A DNA stretch of 64,000 nt from Heritiera littoralis (Eukaryota > Streptophyta > Magnoliopsida > Malvales > Malvaceae). Shown piece by piece: positions 10,690 to 22,528 of the stretch (its first letter is position 1; each line of letters starts with the position of its first letter). Under the pieces are notes generated by a model. It saw nothing but the letters and a program-made list of their open reading frames with translations, did no database searches and was not told where the DNA came from. Location of the stretch: assembly GCA_031772115.1 (NCBI GenBank), contig JAPDPK010000031.1, forward strand, positions 3,279,501-3,343,500, read 5' to 3'. The position numbers were made by a program, and so were the translations under genes.

Positions 10690-11866
10690 CATGCATGGTC
10701 AACCCAACCTATTACAAGAGTCTTGTCGGCAGTTTAAAGTATTTAACTTGCACAAGACCAGATATCTTATATGGAGTTGGGTTAATCAGCCACTACATGG
10801 AAATCCCAGATCATCACATATGCAAACTGCAAAGAGGATACTGAGGTACATCAAAGGCACAACTGATTATGGCTTATTCTATCCTATAAAAGAGAATTTG
10901 AAGATTGTTGGATTCAGAATTTGAAGATTGTTGGATTCAGTGATAGTGACTAGACTGGAAGTTATGATGATAGAAAAAGTACAACTGGTTTTGTGTTTTA
11001 TTTTGGAGATGTAGCTTTTACTTGGTGCTCAAAGAAGCAGTCAATTGTTGCTTTATCAACTTGCGAAGCAGAATATGTTGTAGCGACTTCCTGCGTTTGT
11101 CATGCAATTTGGCTAAGAAGATTATTGAAGGAGCTTCGAGTGCCGCAAGAAGAACCAACTCAAATTTTTGTTGACAATAAATCAACAATTGCACTAGCTA
11201 AAAATCCAATTCATCATGAGAGATCAAAACATATTGATGTGCGATTTCATTTCATCAGGGAGTAGATTAATTCAAAGGAAGTTGAACTTGTTCATGTAAA
11301 GTCAAAAGATCAAATTGCAAATATTTTCACAAAAGCATTGAAGATTGAAGACTTTCAAAGACTATGTCAAATGCTTGGAGTCATCGTACTTGGAGGAACA
11401 AGTTTAAAGGGGGGACATGTTGAAATGTAAACTTGTTAAAGCAACAAATGTGGACTTTAAGATGATCCTTAGATTGCCCATTGACTTTTTTTTTACAACA
11501 AGCATGGTAGTAAATCTTAGCAATTAAGGTGGCATGCAATCTTTGACAAAATTGAAGGAAAATGTGTGTAGTTGAAGGTTGGCATTAATGCATAAGTTGA
11601 CAAAGGCATTCATGATTTGCCTATAAATACCATGTGGTGTGTAGTTGATGAAGAAGTGTGGAATGAAAGAAGAAAAAAGAGTGTGCCGTGTGTGAGAAAA
11701 AGAGAGTATAGTATAAGGCAAAAATATTAGAGTGAATGTATTTGAGTGCTCTTATGATACAAAATTGTTTCAATTCTCCAACTCATGTGTGTCATTATTT
11801 TCTTCCTCACCTCAAAATCAATTTCTACACAAAATTAATATCACACACACAACCTATTTTTCAACA
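10690..11866 (+). mobile_element. 5'-truncated Ty1/copia element with 3' LTR
   Basis: Reading frames from about 10690 to 11420 encode the end of a copia polyprotein. It carries the reverse-transcriptase tail (YYKSLVGSLKYLTCTRPDI) and RNase H (STCEAEYVVATS, DNKSTIALAKNPIHHERSKHI, then the terminal FTKAL block), broken by stops and frame changes near 10920-10955 and 11263. A polypurine tract aaagggggga (about 11406-11415) precedes a 449-bp LTR, 11418-11866, that starts TGTTGA and ends TCAACA. Everything 5' of RNase H/RT is absent. MLO exon 3 sequence resumes directly after the LTR. Confidence 0.88.
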
Positions 11867-14353
11867 CTGATATCATGCTTCCCTGTAGGAAGAAACTCGA
11901 TCCAAGACCACAAAGTTGCAAGCCTATGATCAACATTATGAGAGTAGAAGTTCTGGGAATTTTGGTCTGCATGATGATATTCCATGGGAAATGCATAGGC
12001 TGATGAAAATAAGACTGCATTTTCCGATCCTTGCAGTTCCAAAGTATGTAATATGAATACTAATAAATCCTTTTTCTCTGTTTTCAATTGTTAATTCGAG
12101 CTATAATTTTTTATCTTTGGGGTTTTTTTTTTTATAGGGCAAGGTTTCCTTCATGACAAAAAAGGGCATGAAGCAGCTAGAGCAATTCATATTTGTTCTA
12201 GCAGTTATGCCGATTGTATACAGTGTTCTCACTGTCATAACGTTTCCTAGGATTAGGACGCTAGACATTAAACAAATGGAGTCGCCACCAATCTTTTTTT
12301 TTTTTTAAACCTAGGTGTGATTGGCCACCTAATGACTCTAGGACTGGTCTACATTTTAAGTTTTGGGTTCGGGAGTTCATTTACGCGTAGGGAAGGTTAT
12401 AGCACCCCTACAACGCCCAATATTGGTACCATTTTAATCTTGTGTTATTTTAACTTAGTCTTAATTATGTGGTCTTTTAATATTTCATATTATTGTTTAA
12501 GTATTGAAAAATCTTTTAAAAAATCCTCCATCATTCTGGATGAACTCTTAAAAGACTCTTCTCACCTCAAGAGTATTCAAGGGGTACCATTCGACTCCCA
12601 TGAAGAGGCTCCATCGTCGGAAGTATTTTAGAATTTTCTTATTCCTTATTTTATTATTATTTTTATTTAATTATTTTTATTATTTTTATTTATTTTTAAA
12701 ATATTATTTTTCTTTATATATTATTTATTAATATTTTTTAGGATTATTGTATTTAATATTGAGAATATCTCCTAAATCTTCCATCATTCTAGATAAACTT
12801 AAGAGAACCCTCTCACCTAGGAATTCCTCAAGTGTTACTCATTCGCAATCGCCTTGAGGATTCCATCATCGGAATTATTATTTTATTATTTATTAACTTT
12901 ATTTATTATTTATTTTTTTTATCTTTATTAGAATATAAATTTTATTATTTATTATGTTTTTATCTTTATTTATTATTTGTTTATTTTGAAAATGCCTTCT
13001 AAATCTTCCATCGTTCTGGATAAACTTAGAAGGACCTTCTCACCTAAGAATTCTTCAAGTGTTACTCATTCGCAATCGCCTTGAAGATTCCATCATCGGA
13101 ATTAATTAATAATTTATTTATTATTTATTATTATCGTAAAAATTTTACTATTATGTTTATTATATATATTTTATAATTATGATTTTTTATGTGTTATTCT
13201 TTTTTAATTATTTGGAGAATACAGTTTAACCTTCATTTTTTGAAAATACCTTTTAAATCTTCCATCATTCTGGATAGACTTAAAAGAATTCTCTTACCTA
13301 GGAATTCCTCGAGTGTTACTCATTCGTAATCGCCTCGAAGATTTCATCATCGGAAAGGTCTAGCTCATCCTCAACATTTATTATGCCATTATCTATTAAT
13401 TAAACATCTATCTTAATAACTTTTATTTATTTATCTTTTTAATTATTTTTTATTTTTTACTTTTACTCATTTATAGTTTGTTGTCTTATTTAATTAAATT
13501 TTAACTTTATTTATTTTTCCTATTTTTGTTATTTATTATTCTTGATTTTTTTAAGTTTTAAACTCCTATATTTTATTATTTTAATTATCTTTATTATGAG
13601 AAAAGAAACCTTTTTTTTTGGAACAATGTGAGAAAAGCAACTTAAAGTATCAAATTCAATGATTAACCATTAATAACAAATACTAGACGTGGCATCATAA
13701 AAGTGCAGGAACAATACTTACCTTGTAATTGGATTGGCCAAAGTAAAATAGTTTGAGCTTTGTGGACTAATTACGTGATTTGCTCTTGGAATTGATGGCC
13801 GAAAAGCAACCCCTTTAACTCGATCCTAGCACTGCTTCGTCTGCCTTCCTTAGCTTGATTCCTCGTTCTTCCTTGTCATCGCTGGTACTGCTGCCTTGTA
13901 TATTTTTTGTTATTTTCTCTCAAAATTGTTCCTCCCCCTTCAGTTATGGGGTTTAACCCCTTTTTATAGTCATAAATTTGTTAGAGTCCTAATACAACTC
14001 AACCTATTCTATTAATTATCTTTTATTTTTAATATTTTATCTATTTAATTTTTATGTTAATCCTAATCTAACTCTATCAACTTTAATATTAATCTAAATA
14101 ATTATCCTAAAAAAAATCTAATTATCCTATCCTAAAATTAATTTTATTTTCCTTTCTTATCTTTTCTTTTTTTTTATTATCATTCCTAAATCCTATTTTA
14201 ATTTTAATTTCCTAATTAATGTTAATTCTAAAATCTAAAAAATTCTCATTTAATTCTAGCCTAATTCTAAATTGTTAAATTAAAATACAATGTCACCCAA
14301 TCCAATTAATTATTTTTATAAATTGAGACTCTGGACAAAATAAGGTGTCTACA

Positions 14354-14366
14354 GCTGCCCCTCTTT
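14354..14366 (-). other. Polypurine tract of the LTR element
   Basis: The minus strand reads AAAGAGGGGCAGC and abuts the 3' LTR start TGTAGACACC. It is the plus-strand primer site of reverse transcription and fixes the element's orientation. Confidence 0.75.
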
Positions 14367-14488
14367 GCACATTTTCTGAAAATCAGGAATTGTGCAAAGA
14401 CAATTAGACAACTATTTTGTCTGGATTTTTTTTTTGTTTTTTCTTTCCTTTTTTACAAAATATTTACAATTTTTAAGACACATTTAGT

Positions 14489-15375
14489 TCCTCTCACCAG
14501 AGGCTGTAAGACTTTGAAACAAAACCTTGTGCTCCTCTCACCAGAGGCATTGGAACTTTAGAAGAATAACCTTATGCTCCTCTCACCAGAGGTATTGGAA
14601 CTTCGAGACATAACCTTGTGCTCCTCTCACCAGAGGCATTGAAACTTTGAAAAATAACCTTGTGCTCCTCTCACCAGAGGCATTGAAACTTTTTGAAAAT
14701 AAAGAGCTTCTCTCAACAGAGGCTTTGAAACTTTTTGAAAAATAAAGAGCTCCTCTCAATAGAGGCTTTGAGACTTTTGAAAATAAAGAGCTCCTCTCAA
14801 CAGAGGCTTTGAGACTTTTGAAAATAAAGAGCTCCTCTCAACAGAGGCCTTGAGACTTTTTGAAAATAAAGAGCTCCTCTCAACATAGGCTTTGAAACTT
14901 TTTGAAAAATAAAGAGCTCCTCTCAACAGAGGCTTTGAGACTTTTGAAAATAAAGAGCTCCTCTCAACAGAGGCCTTGAGACTTTTTGAAAATAAAGAGC
15001 TCCTCTCAACAGAGGCTTTGAAACTTTTTGAAAAATAAAGAGCTCCTCTCAACAGAGGCTTTGAGACTTTTGAAAATAAAGAGCTCCTCTCAACAGAGGC
15101 CTTGAGACTTTTTGAAAAATAAAGAGCTCCTCTCAACAGAGGCTTTGAAACTTTTTGAAAAATAAAGAGCTCCTCTCAACAGAGGCTTTGAGACTTTTGA
15201 AAATAAAGAGCTCCTCTCAACAGAGGCTTTGAGACTTTTGAAAATAAAGAGCTCCTCTCAACAGAGGCTTTGAAACTTTTTGAAAAAAAGAGCTCCTCTC
15301 AACAGAGGCTTTGAAACTTTTTGAAAAATAACGAGCTCCTCTCAACAGAGGCTTTGAGAGTTTTGAAAATAAAGA
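14489..15375 (-). repeat. Tandem array of about 21 hairpin units with three-unit higher-order period
   Basis: About 21 units of 41-45 bp share ctcctctcaacagaggc (early units have caccagagg). Every unit holds a palindrome CCTCT-n4-AGAGG. Three sub-types alternate: A ends gaaactttttgaaaaat, B ends gagacttttgaaaat, and C has ccttgagactttttg. Between about 14885 and 15190 the order is A-B-C repeated, a higher-order period of about 125 bp. The left five units are more diverged, so the array has grown from the right. The in-frame minus-strand ORF 15136-14756 merely reads this repeat. Confidence 0.9.
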
Positions 15376-17717
15376 TTTCATTTTAGAATGCCAGTTTACA
15401 TGGGTTTGACTGGGCTTAACTTTCATTTTGATGCCAACAATATTGGGCTTCATCCTTCTTTAAGGTGCCAGCTAAACTGGACTCTGCTCTCATCTAAGGT
15501 TTTTTTTTCAAAAAAGTATTTTTCTCATCATCTTCTCATACCTCATCATTTTTTTCAAATTACCATCTCTTATATTTTCTCTTTTCCTCAAAATTTGAAT
15601 CATTCAGAACTTCTTATCCTAATGTCTTAACAAATAGTTCAATGTCAAAATGCAATAGTGAAATGTGATGTATGTTATGAATGTAATGAATATCATGAAC
15701 ATCATAATGCCCTAAGTGCTATGAATGTTACCTGAATTACTCCATGAATGTATGTAAATGCAATCTCCATTGTGGTAACAAGATTCTCAAGCTAATCTCA
15801 TTTTTCTCAAATTCCACATATCTGCTGGATTCTTCTTATTCAAATCTTCTTTCATTTAACATCCTATCTTTTAACGAGTCTTGGTCCAATTATGCTCAAA
15901 GACTTGTCATCATGCTTTCAAATTTAAATTTTCATCATTACTTATTTTTGTCTCTTTCTCTCTCTTAGTAATACAAGATTTCTCAAAAAAAAAATTTCAA
16001 AAATTTACCCAAAAAGGTTACCAACATTTATTTATTTTCCTTCCAACTCGACCACCAATGTAATGCACTTATGCATATTCTCAATTTGTTACAGGGGTGG
16101 AATAAATTTAAAATGATCATAAGAGGTATAGGTATTCATTCTTAGAAAAGGAACATGAAATCAAGAAAAATCAATGGGATAGTGTGTTTGGAATAGGGTT
16201 TTCAGTATCCATTTAATAAACATTCTGACAATTTCAATCAAGTCAATCTAAAATTCTTTTCCAAAAGCCCACTCTTGTTGATATGTTCTTTCATGTAGTG
16301 TCTGTCAGTCTTGCCCTTGTATCAAAACTTTTTGATGATGATATTTTCCTAAGTCGCCTTTCCAGGTTTTCAACTTAGGTGCCCTTTATTTGATTCAAAT
16401 TGCCCTTTTTGGGTTTTCAATTTTGAATCCTCCTTTTTCTTTTTTTTTCTCTTTTTTCTTTTTTTCATATTTTTTATTTTTTCTTTTTTTTTCTTCATTT
16501 TCAACTTCATTGGCTTTGACAAACTTCAACCTTCAATGCTCAATCCAAATTCATGCCCCTAATAGGCGTTCTTGATTTCGATCCAAGATATCTTCTAAAG
16601 CTCATGGGTTTCTTCATTCAACTTGATCTACTTCCTTCAAAGGATCATTATCTCATTATACAAATATGTCTTCATTCAATACATGATTCTTCAATTTAAG
16701 CATTTACATTTGATCAAAATGGGCTTTTAAAGGCATGTAATGTAGGCTCAGGTGAGGGTTTATGAAAGAAAGGGATAAAGCAGGCCCAAAATGTGTTTCA
16801 GGGTTTATAAACCAAAGGATCACTTTTATTTAACAAGTAAAACACTCAAGCATTAGTACCTTTCTAGTTCACTTATTTCTTTTCTTGCTTCTTCTTCTTC
16901 TTCTTCTTCATTTTGGGTTTTCTTTTGAATTTAAACTCTTTTTTTTCTTCTTTTTTTTTGTTTCACAAAACTGGGGTTTTTTTTTTTGCCCCTCGATTCA
17001 TCATGAACACTTTCATCTTTGCCCCTAAAATTTTTTATAAATGATTTTCATCTTCTTTGCCCCCAGTGTGGAGGGTGATCCTTGGTGGGTTATATTACAA
17101 AAAATATATATATATATATAATAGGCTCAGAAGGGGTAATCAAAGGATAATTTTACTCATGCTTGAAGGATAGTGAAAGAAGGTCATTTATCATTTCAAA
17201 TGTAAATTCTCTCATTAAAAATTGTTTATTGAACAATGACAAACTTGTTAGAAGCTTCTGTAATAGATTCACCTTTCTTGTACCATCTATCAAGCGTAGA
17301 TGGTGAACAACCTTTCCTACATTTTCTTGCTTTCGCAACATTAGCAGACTAATAATTCATCAACAGTAGTAGTTCTTTCAAAATTGAATCCCAGATTTAT
17401 TGACATCATTATCATCATGTTCATTATTTGGATACTTGTGAATGAAAGGTAAGGTGAGTATGTGGGAAATGGCAAATGAACAGAGAAAATGAGAAAATGA
17501 CAGTGCATCACACTAGTCGCTTTATTAAGAAAGGAGTAACTAAAAGTTAGCCCATACATAAAACTTTATCTTGTGCTTATGAGCTTAAGCACTTTCAAAA
17601 ACTATCTTGCATTACTTAAAGAAGCAAAAACAAAACTAGAATTTATAAATCTTCAAAATCACATGGCTAGAACCCTTCATGCCCCCATAAGACAAATCTT
17701 TTTTTTTTTACTACAAC
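15376..17717. other. Non-coding interior of the LTR element
   Basis: No reading frame with recognisable retroelement domains. Sequence is AT-rich with T/C-rich tracts (about 16435-16500, 16870-16990) and a (TA)n run near 17104-17121. I see no protease, RT, RNase H or integrase motif on either strand. Confidence 0.6.
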
Positions 17718-17930
17718 TTATTCTATTACTCTCCTTCCCTTATCCAAAATTTTCAACAACTCAATGATTTGGGCCAATTGCCCCCTTATATCCTCTTGAG
17801 CTTTTTCCATCTTCTCCATGTGAATGCTTTGTTCTTCTTCCACAACCCTAGCTTGATAACAAGTGTGATATGAATGGACTTTTGCTCGAGCTATCTTTGA
17901 ACCTTTATTACCACAATTAGAGTTCATCAT
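17718..17930 (-). pseudogene. Short gag-leader-like remnant in the LTR element
   Basis: The minus strand, which is the element's sense strand, opens a 70-residue frame about 730 bases after the PBS. It ends in a charged amphipathic stretch (HMEKMEKAQEDIRGQLAQII) followed by a stop. Plant Ty3-type gag proteins often begin with similar coiled-coil leaders. No CCHC knuckle follows. Call by resemblance only. Confidence 0.35.
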
Positions 17931-18641
17931 TTTTCATGTGGTGATGCTTGAAGAAGTTTGAAAATGCTTTGTTTAAAAACAATGAATGAAGATGAACAAA
18001 ATGAGATTATGCTACATGTGTATGAATGGGATGGTATGGTAAAAAGTTGCCATGTAATAATAATGGATGATTGATGCATGAAAATGTTTTGGTGAAGAAC
18101 ACATGGTACCCTTTTTGTGTCTCATGTATAAATCAAAATCAAACAAACTTGATCAAAAATGTGTCCTAAGTAATGGGTACTTTCTATAGCATGGGTTGAT
18201 ATGGCTCTATCTTACAGTTGGTCTTCCTAATTTCATTATATGCATGGCTTTAGATAAAAGGGCTAAAGGTTCCCAAATTGTTCCTTACTATCATCCACTC
18301 TGGACTAGTAAGGTACCCTAATCCTCACCCATGACAGGCTACAAGCGGAAAAGGTTCAACTTGAGTAGGAGTATTTTGCTAGCCCATGCGGAGGTTATCA
18401 CCTCACGAGAGCAGTAGGTACTCTACTCCCTCTTAGAAAGGACTGAGCTCGGGTCGAGAGCTTTATGCATGCAAATGCAAAGTGCGGTGTGTGAGAAGGA
18501 ACTTCATCTTATTAATTTCCATAAAACACTCAAGAAGTCAACAAAAGAGCATCAAACAACATCAGAACTTTGCAAATTTAGGCCATCACACTTAGACTTA
18601 GTATAACACAAGATTAAATTATGGCTCGACTCTCTTAATTT

Positions 18642-18659
18642 TCTCCAGTGGAGTCGCCA
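18642..18659 (-). other. Primer-binding-site-like sequence of the LTR element
   Basis: TGGCGACTCCACTGGAGA on the minus strand begins three bases after the 5' LTR end (18663). It starts with TGG, as expected for pairing with a tRNA CCA end. I could not match it to a specific tRNA. Confidence 0.55.
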
Positions 18660-21600
18660 AGCTGTCATAACGTTTCTTAGGATTAGGACGCTAGACATTA
18701 AACAAATGGAGTCGCCACCAATCTTTTTTTTTTAAACCTAGGTGTGATTGGCCACCTAATGACTCTAGGACTGGTCTACATTTTAAGTTTTGGGTTCGGG
18801 AGTTCATTTATGCGTAGGGAAGGTTATAGCACCCCTACAACGCCCAATATTGGTACCATTTTAATCTTGTGTTATTTTAACTTAGTCTTAATTATGTGGT
18901 CTTTTAATATTTCATATTATTGTTTAAGTATTGAAAAATCTTTTAAAAAATCCTCCATCATTCTGGATGAACTCTTAAAAGACTCTTCTCACCTCAAGAA
19001 TATTCAAGGGGTACCATTCGACTCCCATGAAGAGGCTCCATCGTCGGAAGTATTTTAGAATTTTCTTATTCCTTATTTTATTATTTTATTATTTTATTAT
19101 TTTTATTATTTTTATTTATTTTTAAAATATTATTTTTCTTTATATATTATTTATTAATATTTTTTAGGATTATTGTATTTAATATTGAGAATATCTCCTA
19201 AATCTTCCATCATTCTGGATAAACTTAAGAGAACCCTCTCACCTAGGAATTCCTCAAGTGTTACTCATTCGCAATCGCCTTGAGGATTCCATCATCGGAA
19301 TTATTATTTTATTATTTATTAACTTTATTTATTATTTATTTTTTTTATCTTTATTAGAATATAAATTTTATTATTTATTATGTTTTTATCTTTATTTATT
19401 ATTTGTTTATTTTGAAAATGCCTTCTAAATCTTCCATCGTTCTGGATAAACTTAGAAGGACCTTCTCACCTAAGAATTCTTCAAGTGTTACTCATTCGCA
19501 ATCGCCTTGAAGATTCCATCATCGGAATTAATTAATAATTTATTTATTATTTATTATTATCGTAAAAATTTTACTATTATGTTTATTATATATATTTTAT
19601 AATTATGATTTTTTATGTGTTATTCTTTTTTAATTATTTGGAGAATACAGTTTAACCTTCATTTTTTGAAAATACCTTTTAAATCTTCCATCATTCTGGA
19701 TAGACTTAAAAGAATTCTCTTACCTAGGAATTCCTCGAGTGTTACTCATTCGTAATCGCCTCGAAGATTTCATCATCGGAAAGGTCTAGCTCATCCTCAA
19801 CATTTATTATGCCATTATCTATTAATTAAACATCTATCTTAATAACTTTTATTTATTTATCTTTTTAATTATTTTTTATTTTTTACTTTTACTCATTTAT
19901 AGTTTGTTGTCTTATTTAATTAAATTTTAACTTTATTTATTTTTCCTATTTTTGTTATTTATTATTCTTGATTTTTTTAAGTTTTAAACTCCTATATTTT
20001 ATTATTTTAATTATCTTTATTATGAGAAAAGCAACCTTTTTTTTTTTGGAACAATGTGAGAAAAGCAACTTAAAGTATCAAATTCAATGATTAACCATTA
20101 ATAACAAATACTAGACGTGGCATCATAAAAGTGCAGGAACAATACTTACCTTGTAATTGGATTGGCCAAAGTAAAATAGTTTGAGCTTTGTGGACTAATT
20201 ACGTGATTTGCTCTTGGAATTGATGGCCGAAAAGCAACCCCTTTAACTCGATCCTAGCACTGCTTCGTCTGCCTTCCTTAGCTTGATTCCTCGTTCTTCC
20301 TTGTCATCGCTGGTACTGCTGCCTTGTATATTTTTTGTTATTTTCTCTCAAAATTGCTCCTCCCCCTTCAGTTATGGGGTTTAACCCCTTTTTATAGTCA
20401 TAAATTTGTTAGAGTCCTAATACAACTCAACCTATTCTATTAATTATCTTTTATTTTTAATATTTTATCTATTTAATTTTTATGTTAATCCTAATCTAAC
20501 TCTATCAACTTTAATATTAATCTAAATAATTATCCTAAAAAAAATCTAATTATCCTATCCTAAAATTAATTTTATTTTCTTTTCTTATCTTTTCTTTTTT
20601 TTATTATCATTCCTAAATCCTATTTTAATTTTAATTTCCTAATTAATGTTAATTCTAAAATCTAAAAAATTCTCATTTAATTCTAGCCTAATTCTAAATT
20701 GTTAAATTAAAATACAATGTCACCCAAGTCAATTAATTATTTTTATAAATTGAGACTCCGGACAAAATAAAGTGTCTACACTCACCATGGCTTTTGGCAG
20801 GGCCAAGGTTAATTTAGCCACTAATGACAAGATACACGAATCTTTCTAGACGTTATAGAACACAATTAGTTTAGTTTTTCATTGCAACTTCCTGACAATT
20901 TTATATGTACTCAATAATTATTCTGGTAAGCTTAAATCTGATGGTAATTCAATGATTAAGATGCGAAGTAAGAAAATAATTATGAAATAAAGTAAGAAAG
21001 TAATTCCATCCTTTCTTTCAAGCACAATTTTAGTTTTAATGCTAATCACACTTGTAAATTATATCAAACATATCTATGAGTTTTCGTATATTTCATTTTC
21101 ATTGGAAAATTTTTATACTTAATTTTTGCATCGTAATCTTTTAGAAATATTTTAAAATCATCCATTTTTATTTGCTTTCATTAAATTATGCTTGAATACC
21201 TTAGCGTATAAAAGATGTATCTGTCTAATTTTTAAATTGAAATTTATGTGACATGGATATCTGAATATGAATATAACATATTCGTTAAATTTTTAATTGT
21301 GATTGATGAAATGATTACGAATTTAAAACATTTTTAGTAGATTGTAATTTTTAATTTTAAAAATATGAATAAAAATAAAATATTATAAAAAAATCATGAA
21401 TAACAAAATGCCGTACATTTTATTAATAATGACACCTTACCATCGAAAATAAATTATATATATATCAAATTTGAATCCTCCTCTCTCAAGTCTCAATTAT
21501 CAAAAAATATATATATTTTTTACTCTTAATATTCATGCTAAATGAAAACGAGGCAGTGGATCTCAACTATCAAAAGAAAATAAAATAGAACAAGATCTTT

Positions 21601-21753
21601 TTTGTTAATGTTTCATATTTTTCACACTTGATTTTCATGAGAAATGTAGATGAGGTAGTGGAAAGCATGGGAGAAAGAATCTCAAACAATAGAGTACCAA
21701 GCTGCCCATGGTATGTTTACAGCCTAACACTATTCTTAAATCTAAAATTCTAA

Positions 21754-22528
21754 GGGGTTGTTTGGGATTAATTTTATTTTATGTTTTATGTTTTTGTTTC
21801 CAAAATATCAAAACTTAAAACAAAAATTGTGTTTGGTATACTAATTTGGTTTTACAATTTTAAAAATCGGCAACAAAGTTTTGGAAATCGAAGGAAACAG
21901 AAATTTTCTGTTTCCTATCATTTCCGAAACATGTTTTCACGAAAACACGGAGAATGAACAGTATTTTTAAATGAGAACTCCAATTCGAATCATGCCAACA
22001 ACGCTTTTATCTTTTCTTTTTTTCCTTATAAGAATGGTTTCAGGAGGAACTGTTTTAAAACAAGACAATTGGCCTTTTTATTCCACTGCCACAAGCATGC
22101 ATTTATGGTTCAGACCACTCTTCTTTTTTATAATTTAATTTCTACGTTAATTAATTAAAAAATTGTTTCAATTTATTAGATGAAATAATTTTTGTAATAT
22201 ATAAAAATTATATAATAATATAATTTGAATAAATTAAAAGTAAAATAGCATATTATTAATAATATATTAAAATTATTTAATTTCAATAAAAAATATTTAA
22301 TGTTCAACATTAATTAATAATAAATTTTCAAAAATTATATTTCAACTTATTAGATGCCATACATGTTTTATGTTTTCAGTTTTTAAAATTATACAACAAC
22401 ATTAGCTTACCAAACATGTTTTCTGTTTTCAAAATTTTAAAATAAAACAAAACAAAACAAAACAAAAACAAAAATTTCAAAAACAGAAAACATAAAACAT
22501 AAAATTGACAACAATACCAAACGACCCC
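21754..22528. mobile_element. Tourist/Harbinger-type MITE in pseudogene intron 5
   Basis: About 775 bp flanked by TAA (21751-21753 and 22529-22531). Termini are ggggttgtttgg and ccaaacgacccc. The inverted repeats extend inward through attttatgttttatg-type sequence on the left and its mirror on the right. No coding capacity. TAA duplication and G-rich TIRs fit PIF/Harbinger MITEs. Confidence 0.8.

Larger units (their letters stand above)
12233..20780 (-). mobile_element. Non-autonomous LTR retroelement (LARD-like) inside MLO exon 4
   Basis: Two LTRs, 12233-14353 (2121 bp) and 18663-20780 (2118 bp), start tgtcataacg and end gtgtctaca on the plus strand. They differ by about a dozen substitutions plus small indels by eye. 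The target duplication is ctcac (12228-12232 and 20781-20785). Orientation is minus: a PBS-like TGGCGACTCCACTGGAGA (18659-18642) follows the right-hand LTR, and a polypurine tract AAAGAGGGGCAGC (14366-14354) precedes the left-hand LTR. The 4.3 kb interior has no protease, RT or integrase. The only coding trace is a short gag-leader-like frame at 17930-17718. A long tandem array lies near the 3' end (14489-15375), as in Tat/Ogre-type elements. It must have been mobilised in trans. Confidence 0.93.

Noticed and set aside
12317..12631. 104-residue frame repeated at 18744-19058
   Set aside because: Lies within both LTRs on the antisense strand of the element; a chance frame in a non-coding LTR.
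14756..15136. Repetitive 126-residue protein (and 15217-15453)
   Set aside because: It simply translates the 43-bp tandem repeat; no known domain.
14489..15375. CRISPR-like array
   Set aside because: Repeats are contiguous without unique spacers, and the host is a plant nucleus; it is a tandem repeat in a retroelement.
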